From contig OZ024845.1 in the NCBI GenBank assembly GCA_964017145.1, forward strand, positions 1,488,001 through 1,552,000: a DNA stretch of 64,000 bases, in the 5' to 3' direction. The notes beneath the pieces are model-generated. The model was not told the DNA's origin. It saw nothing but the letters and a program-made list of their open reading frames with translations, and did no database searches. Numbering within the stretch: position 1 is the stretch's first letter; each line of letters opens with the position of its first letter. Shown piece after piece: positions 57,488 to 64,000 of this stretch. A program made the position numbers and the translations under genes. This DNA comes from Agrocybe praecox. Lineage: Eukaryota; Basidiomycota; Agaricomycetes; Agaricales; Agrocybaceae.

Positions 57488-58645
57488 ATGGATTCTTCTT
57501 CAGTCCAACCGTCTTACAGCATGTTCTCCTTGTCTTACGATTCAAGTCCTTTCACCCAAGGCGCTATCTCAGCGTCACCATCTTCTGCAGAGTATTGTAC
57601 TCCTTTAATTACGGACGAGGAATGTGATGAGTATACGCAATCAAATTATTTCACAGAAGCACCCATACCACCAGAAACACACTCTTCGGAGACTATAGCC
57701 CTTGAGTCCATCTCAATCTCTGCATCTTTTCATCTGGGTATCATCCCTGCACCCGATATCTATGTGTCTTCATCGGATGGTGTTGTGTTTTGTGTGAACG
57801 CTCTGCGTATTTTGCAAACGTGTCCGACTGCTTTCAAAGACCATTTATCACCATTGGACCCATCGCACGGAATAGAAATCATCAATCTCGACTGTCCTAG
57901 TCAAGAGCTTGACATCGTGTTTCACGCGCTATACGGGACAGCCCCCACGGCACAATTTACCAATATCCTTGATCTCGTACGGGCCATAGATCGGATGCCA
58001 GAATACGGCCTCGTCCCAGCGAATATCATTCAGTCGGCAACTCCGTTATACAACCTCCTCCTCCTGCAAGCACCGCTGCGTCCTCTAGATGTATACGCCC
58101 TTGCTGCACGTCATGGACTGAAGGAAGTTGCAATTCTAGTGTCATCCAACCTCCTCTCGTACGACATTTCTACGATGACAGACGAAATAGCACAGAGTAT
58201 CGGGGCAATTTATCTGAACAAGTTGGTTCTCCTCCAAAAACATCGGTCTAACGCCTTGAAAGCCATCATGCTTCGTTCTCCATATCCACATCCTCCTACC
58301 GACGAATGTGGCTTTGAGGAGCAGAAAGAGATAACACGTATCTGGGCGTTGGCCAGCGCACATATGGCTTGGGACACAAATATCGGTGCGCTTGTTTTGT
58401 TTTGCTGTCCGTGTGTTTTTCTTGAAAAAGTATATATCACCATAGATCTGACTGCACAGCGGCTAAGAGAAGCTCTGAATCTCGGGTCTCCGGAGAATTT
58501 AACTTGTAGTGTGTGTGGGGAAGTTCTTCAGCGCCACGCGAAGGACGCGATTGCGCAATGGATGTTTGTAAACGTGAGTTTTTGCGTGTTCTGGTGCTCG
58601 AGAACTTTCTTAACATGACTTTCTCTTCTACAGCGAACAATTTGA
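57488..58645 (+). CDS. BTB/POZ-like domain protein
   Basis: Exon 1 (57488-58573) plus a four-codon last exon after a GTGAGT/CTACAG intron give 365 residues. The pattern is that of the abundant Agaricomycete BTB-like family: APDIYVSSSDGVVFCVNALR, ILQTCPTAFKDHL, then QELDIVFHALYGTA and RAIDRMPEYGLVP, followed by DVYALAARHGLKEVAILVSS (BACK-like helices) and a C-terminal CSVCGEVLQRHAKDAIAQW. BTB domains mediate oligomerisation or Cul3 binding; function unknown here. The N-terminal 90 residues are Ser/Thr/Glu-rich and likely disordered. An in-frame Met at 57398 is an alternative start, but its extra residues add nothing conserved. Confidence 0.75.
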
Positions 58646-59006
58646 TTCGATTCGAGACGCAAGGCGTAAAATTAGTATGCCGCGGGTCGCACCTTGATAA
58701 CGGCTTGAAAATAATTGGAAATGGAACTGGTGGGAGATCAGCGGGGAATGGCTTGGGAACCTATCTTATTCTTCTGACTTGATGGAGAGTCAACTAGCCA
58801 CTGTCATATGGCAGTTACAACTATATTAGTGTATCGTATCAAACGTTATCAATGTTATTCTTATTCAAAGTCATCTCCTCTGCAATTTTTGTTTGTTCGT
58901 CCTACTATTCTCACTTACAAATCTGCCGGTTCCGGAAAAGAAGGAAACCCTGGTAAGTGTCTGGTGATCAATCGATTATTTACTGATCGAGAGTAGACCG
59001 TCTGTA
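58646..59006. other. Spacer between BTB-like gene and DNA element
   Basis: 3' flank of the BTB-like gene, then the TA target site at 59005-59006. Nothing else seen. Confidence 0.4.
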
Positions 59007-59060
59007 CGGTGGCCCGGAACCGCCAGGATGGTTTTCAGTTTTCAGTTTTTGATTTTGATC
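59007..59060 (+). repeat. Left terminal inverted repeat
   Basis: Left arm of the element at 59007-60230, starting CGGTGGCCCGGAACCG and ending in TTTTTGATTTTGAT. Confidence 0.85.
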
Positions 59061-60126
59061 GCTTCATCGCTAGGCTTGACGTCGGCTAACAGTCCGGGGT
59101 TCATTCCTCTCGTTATTGCTCGTCATCGCAGGCAACGTCAAGGCCATATTTCCCTTCATATCAGTATAGTTTGCAGTGTATTGGCTCCTTCTTCTTAGCT
59201 TAAAGAGGTTGTCAGTTCGCCCTTTGGGAGAGTTCCATCCCCTCGGGCATTTTTACCCCGGTTTTTGCCATAATATAGCCACATATTGACTTGTACCAGA
59301 AAAATAGGCCTATGAACAACAGCTCAAAGCCTCCTAATACGTTGAGACCAGGGAAATCTACCCTCTCAACGATGGTTTATATTATCTGATGTCGCTCTTA
59401 TTCACTGTGCAGTGCGCATGCATGAGCGCGCGAGCCGCGTGAGAAGCCTTCGGCAGGACTCCGTGATTTTGGTGAACAAGTTACAAGGCAAATTGAAGGT
59501 ATACTTTTTTCTTTGTCTGCCCACATTGAATGTCGGACTACGAAGATGTATGCCTAAATAACCATAAGATAAGACGCCAGGCAAGCAAACTTGCAGCCAA
59601 CCTGCATTTTAGTTTGGCACACAACGTTAACAATATCGTCGTTTTCTTATGCAACTTAAAACTCTTTGGACGTTAATTTTGACGAAAATAACAGCAAAAC
59701 AAGGTTATTTACTGACTCCTGAGTACCACGGTAAGGTTGCGTAGGGGAGAGTTGCATAATTTGTAACTTTGAGATCAGCTCAGAAAAGATTTGACTCGAC
59801 GACCCAGACGTATTATTCGTACAGTACATCACAGTGATTTCCTAGTGGTTTTTGCTCTGTGCATGTATTAACTAGGTTGACATCCAAGGAAAGAGGTTAA
59901 TCGCGGTTAAATCCAAATTATACGCCTTTATCGTCTACATGCGCTTCAAACATACCGAATATAAGGAAATAGTAACATTTTATACGCATAAATATGATAC
60001 TACGGTATGTACATATATCTCTGCACGTACACCGCTATGCTTATCACCTTTAATAGTCTGGGGCGACCACCAAGGAGAGCTCTTGGGAGGTAGAACGACG
60101 GACCGGGATTTCGGCAAACATCGCCC

Positions 60127-60147
60127 CTGAGCGCTGAGCGCTGAGCC
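60127..60147. repeat. Tandem GCTGAGC-type repeat
   Basis: Three consecutive CTGAGCG-like heptamers inside the DNA element near its right end. Confidence 0.7.
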
Positions 60148-60176
60148 GAAAACCCTGTGTCGCTCTCACGCTAGCA

Positions 60177-60230
60177 CATCAAAATCAAAAACTGGAAACT
60201 GAAATCCATCCTGGCGGTTCCGGGCCACCG
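60177..60230 (-). repeat. Right terminal inverted repeat
   Basis: Inverted counterpart of 59007-59060, ending CGGGCCACCG immediately before TA. Confidence 0.85.
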
Positions 60231-60920
60231 TAGTCTGGGATTCAAAGCCCTTTCATATTGATGCGAAAATCATTTATGTTCTTGTTTTTGACGCCGCATA
60301 TGCCTTATGGACGCGCCCCCGCCATTTTATTTTATTATCGTTCCCACTGTCAAGCTTGTGGGTCACTTCGAATCCACAAGTTCCCGTCTTTGGAATCGTC
60401 GACTCCGATCTGGACGATCCGGATTCCGAGTGAGTGGCTGTGCCTATGTGTGCGTGCACTTATGTCATGTGGTTACATCCGGAGTGATAGACAAACAAGC
60501 CTACTACCTTGTTCAAACTTCAAACCTTGTTGATTGAAGTCCTGTTTCCGAGAGGGCGAATCGTGCTTCCTTGTTCCTAAGTACTTAAGCGCCCATGAAG
60601 AACCGCGGAATATAAAGAACGACAAAGACGAACTGAAAGTGAACTGTACTTGCGGTGATGAAAAGAGTGAAAGCCCCAAACTGCATGACTGGCCCGCCGA
60701 TGACCAAATCGTAAATATAGTACCTCAAGCAAACCCGGTGAAGTGCTCGGCCTCCGAGCTGGTTCAGCCCCAATCCATTTTCAACCACCTTTCCATCAAC
60801 AACCGCTAGAATCGACATAGAAAGTGGTACCAAACGTCTCTCTGTATGCATCTGTAGGCAACAGTGAACGAGAATTGTGTAGAGGCAGAATCCTCGTTGC
60901 CACAGGCACTGGCTGTATAG
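60231..60920. other. Upstream region of the NACHT gene
   Basis: 690 bp with a 91-codon open frame (60534-60809) of no recognised family. The NACHT start lies just after a GCCACAGGCAC run. No promoter element stands out. Confidence 0.4.
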
Positions 60921-63745
60921 ATGGCTGGGAAATATTTGCAAACCCACAATTCATCTATGCTTTCAAATGTTGTTGTAACGGGAGGCTCATTCCACCAACA
61001 CAATGTCCACAGTCTCCATCGTATGTTTCTATCCTCTTTGAAGTTTGAACAGAAATCGTGTTAATTACGATGTATCAGACGGACTTGATTTGCTGCAAGA
61101 AGCAACAGCATCGGGTGCTTTCCACAACTCTGGGGAAAGGTATGACCCTCCTAAATGCCATCCCAATACACGGGTAGCGGTGATGAAGACAATCATGGAC
61201 TGGACGCTCGACCTTGACGAAGAAAGTCGAGGAAAAATCATCATGTGGCTCACTGGCGCTGCTGGTGCCGGTAAATCAGCCATCTTGCAAAGTTTTGCAG
61301 AACAGCAGGACCGTGAAGGACGCCTCCTTGCGAGCTTTTTCTTTGGAAAATCCGACTCCAATCGAAATCATGTTCGAAAGCTCGTCGCGACGATTGCCTA
61401 TCAGATTCATGCAGTGATTCCGGATGTTCAACACAATATGATCGTGGCCATTGAGCGGGACCCGTTGGTTTTCACCCGATCCCTCATCACACAATTCACA
61501 ACTCTCATCATCCAACCTCTGCGGGACTCTCTTTTACTTGGATCAAGATTTTTCGACCAACCTCTTGCTCATCGAGTCATCATAATAGACGGCCTCGACG
61601 AATGCATCGATCACAGGGAGCAGAAAGATGTGTTATTGACCATCTCCAAAGTCACTAAGGAATACCAACTCCCCATACTATTTCTCATAAGCAGCCGCCC
61701 TGAGCATGACATCAATACAGTCTTTTCCTCCTCACAACTACAGAGTATTTCCACACGCCTGGATTTGGACGAAAGATTTTCCTCGGATAAGGACATTGAG
61801 CTATACCTACGGCATGAATTCAACGAGATCAAAGTCAACCATCCATTTCGTCGGTTTCTTCCATCCTCATGGCCGTGTGACGAAGATGTGCAGCAGCTAG
61901 TCCGGAAATCATCAGGTCAATTCATCTACGCAGCTACTGTCATCAAATATGTAGGCTCTACTCGACATCGACCTCATCATCGACTTGAGGTACTGTTAAA
62001 CATCCGACCTCTTTCGCGACCGGGTGAACAGCCGTTTGCTGAGCTCGACGCGCTGTATACTCATATACTTATGGGAGTCGCCGAGGATAGTGTTTTGGTG
62101 GTGCTGCGCGTCCTTTGCTTCATCTTTTACTTGGAGCTTTACTACATCCAGTTGAACGCTGATCAGATTGAAACAATCCTTCAATTGGAGTCTGGACAAA
62201 TTTCTGTGTCTTTTTGTGATCTGGGCGCGCTGATATCTGTGGTGAACGACCCGGCGGGTTCTAGTATTCATACAATCAAAATATTGCACGCTTCCCTGCA
62301 CGATTTTCTCCTCGATCCGCAAAGGTCACATCATTTTCATATGAGCCTTGAATATATACACCAGAACATGATCTCGTGTGTCCGATTGTTATCTAGTAAG
62401 TACCAATGAATTGACTTCTTTATGTGAAAATGACCAGAGACTGGTTGATTTCAGCGAGTAACAATCAATCACAGATCAAGGACGACACAGTTTGGTTCAT
62501 TGTAGCAGAATTTTTTAGACTCAATATCAGATACATCCAACCGACATTCGCCACTTCGCTCGTGCATGAGCTGAAGGATTTTTCAATTCTACGGTTTTAC
62601 GACTCAGCGCCTCGTACCCAAATCTTCAAAATTATCCATAACTCATTCCTTCCCGCGATGTTGTCCTTCCTAAAAGATTCTGTGAGTACCCATTTACTTT
62701 TCCTGCGACTAGTAAATTTATGCCACGGCCGTCTCAGGGTCTGGAAGAAGCCCAGGAGATCTACACACGTCACTTACGCGTGTTCAAGGAGCGTTTTCTA
62801 TCCCACTTAATCAAGGTGGATGCCTATCATTCCCGGACCTCATCCGACGCACGCTTTGCTTTACACCTTGCCCTTATTTGCCACCATCCCAACTTGGTAT
62901 TGGGCCATCGTCGTAGCAAACTTGGAAAACACGCCACTGTTCCTCTTGCTTCGCTGGTATCTGAATTCAGGTTGTTCGATTGGATATTTCCTGATACAAG
63001 CGAGGATCCTCTAGATTTGTACTTGTCAAGAGCAAATTTGGTATACAGTCCAGTACATTGCGACACTGCACCTCGCGATTATATCAACTTGATTTCGCTC
63101 ATCTGTCCATCTGGTAGACTGGACAGGTTTGAATTCGAGGGCAACCCAGCGTTGTCGGATTCCTGGTGCAAATTCGGAAAAGAAGTCTACGCGGGCGCAG
63201 CGAGATGCAGCTTTGAATATTCATGCGGCATCACAGATTTCGACGATTTGGTTCCCTCACCACAACGAAATTTTAATGCATATATTTCGTCTTTGAGACG
63301 CAACTCGCCTTGGAAGTGGCGGCGCAAATTTGGGTACAGAGGTTCATGCAGGGCCAGAAAAAACTACCGATTGGTCCGGTTATTGGAGTATTGTAACTAT
63401 CCCTGGAACCATGTTGATCCCTTCCTAGTTGGCCCCAGATCTCTAACCTTGCAAAAATCGAGAAGCAGGCCAATTTATTCCCGTGTTTATTTTCCACTTT
63501 CTAATTCTGATAGGCTCGACCCCATTGTATGGGACCGCATCCGATCCGAGAAATACCTGCTCGCACTTGGATACCTTATCCTCTTCTTACCCATGGCAGG
63601 AAAGTCGGAGTCTCTTCTCCAATTATTCCGGACGAAAGCGTTTTCTCAACGATGTTGCGAGTACCCAAAACGTACCAAGGAAGCTCGTCGTGCCATTGAC
63701 GAATACCTGGCCAGGATGGAAGTTGAACCTCAACTGGGAGAGTAA
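60921..63745 (+). CDS. NACHT-domain STAND ATPase (fungal NLR-like)
   Basis: Four exons (60921-61020, 61079-62395, 62455-62681, 62738-63745) add to 883 residues with no frame break. NLR-like proteins of fungi act as nucleotide switches in self/non-self recognition. A short N-terminus (LSNVVVTGGSFHQHNVHS) precedes the family block GAFHNSGERYDPPKCHPNTR. The NACHT domain follows: Walker A GAAGAGKS (residues 93-100), LLASFFFGKSD, LVATIAYQIHAVIPDV, Walker B VIIIDGLDEC, then LFLISSRPE and a winged-helix-like region ending ILHASLHDFLLDP. The ~430-residue C-terminus has no WD40, ankyrin or TPR pattern that I can see. The intron after exon 1 must use the acceptor TATCAG (61077-61078), because the nearer AACAG gives a 32-nt intron and a wrong frame. 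A broken copy of the 3' end follows. Confidence 0.85.
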
Positions 63746-63766
63746 CCTACTGTGTACGTTTCCTAA

Positions 63767-64000
63767 AAAGCTTTGAATATGTACGCGGCATCGCAGATTT
63801 TGACTTTTGGATTTCTTTACCAAAGCAAAATATCAGGTTTAATGCCTATTTCTCGTCTTTGAGACGCAATTAGCCTTAGAAAAGGCGCCACAATGTCGGG
63901 AACAACGGTTCATGCAGGGCTAGAAAAATTATCGGTTGGTCCGGCTAGTGGAATATGATTACCATCCTCGACAGGAGATCGATCCCTTCACCATCCTGAC
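63767..64000 (+). pseudogene. Tandem degenerate copy of the 3' end of the NACHT gene
   Basis: Aligns with ~63211-63430 of the preceding gene: TTTGAATAT-TACGCGGCATCGCAG against TTTGAATATTCATGCGGCATC, TCGTCTTTGAGACGCAA in both, GGTTCATGCAGGGC-AGAAAAA in both and GATCCCTTC in both. In the copy, the codon pair for N-S is replaced by AAT TAG, a stop, and small indels follow. It starts 22 bp after the real stop codon and runs off the window. Confidence 0.85.

Larger units (their letters stand above)
59007..60230. mobile_element. Non-autonomous DNA transposon with ~54-bp terminal inverted repeats
   Basis: The ends are inverted copies: left CGGTGGCCCGGAACCGCC at 59007, right GGCGGTTCCGGGCCACCG ending at 60230. 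The repeats extend inward for ~54 bp with about two mismatches (GTTTTCAGT against GATTTCAGT; TTTTCAG against TTTCCAG). TA directly flanks both ends (59005-59006 and 60231-60232), consistent with a TA target-site duplication as made by Tc1/mariner-type transposases. The 1224-bp interior has no transposase-like ORF, so movement would need an enzyme from elsewhere (inference). High similarity of the arms suggests a recent insertion. Confidence 0.85.

Noticed and set aside
60534..60809. 91-codon plus-strand ORF as an upstream exon of the NACHT gene
   Set aside because: No in-frame splice to the NACHT exon, and the family N-terminus already begins at 60921.

Overview
The window is nuclear DNA from a filamentous basidiomycete, most likely an Agaricomycete (mushroom-forming fungus). 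The evidence is short GT-AG introns of about 45-65 nt interrupting almost every gene, compact intergenic spaces, and gene families expanded in that class (NACHT ATPases, F-box/LRR and BTB proteins, beta-trefoil lectin-like proteins, lineage-specific membrane proteins). I could not name the species. Exon joins were worked out by hand from GT/AG signals and reading-frame continuity; each multi-exon CDS is given as the span from start to stop codon.

Left part, 0.5-19.2 kb, is dense housekeeping sequence: a small secreted protein (minus), mitochondrial methionyl-tRNA formyltransferase (minus), a divergent Ras-like GTPase (minus), phosphopantothenate-cysteine ligase (plus), a Sec2-type Rab exchange factor with a long proline-rich tail (minus), an HMG-box protein (plus), an EH-domain/coiled-coil endocytic protein (plus) and Rad52 (minus).

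Middle part, 19.9-31.9 kb: two related beta-trefoil genes, one single-domain with a disturbed frame and one two-domain gene preceded by a 102-bp tandem duplication; a phenolic acid decarboxylase; a large F-box protein; a glutamine/proline-rich protein with a homeodomain-like helix; and sterol 24-C-methyltransferase (ERG6), whose last intron appears to be GC-AG. A 3.4-kb gene-poor gap (32-35.3 kb) follows, holding a decayed ~450-bp tandem duplication.

Right part, 35-52 kb: an anion:cation symporter family permease, a Mad3-type spindle checkpoint protein with two KEN boxes and ABBA-like motifs, a small Kex2-type secreted pro-peptide, an Rrm4-like protein (three RRMs plus C-terminal MLLE-like repeats), a membrane-protein gene with a truncated partial copy beside it, an F-box/LRR protein and the mRNA export adaptor Yra1/ALY.

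The last 11 kb looks like a decaying, accessory region. It contains a protoporphyrinogen oxidase pseudogene with several stops and frameshifts, 3 kb without a supportable gene, a BTB-like gene, a 1.22-kb DNA element with ~54-bp terminal inverted repeats and a TA target duplication, and a NACHT ATPase followed by a tandemly duplicated, broken copy of its own 3' end. The most unusual material is in this region and around the beta-trefoil genes.
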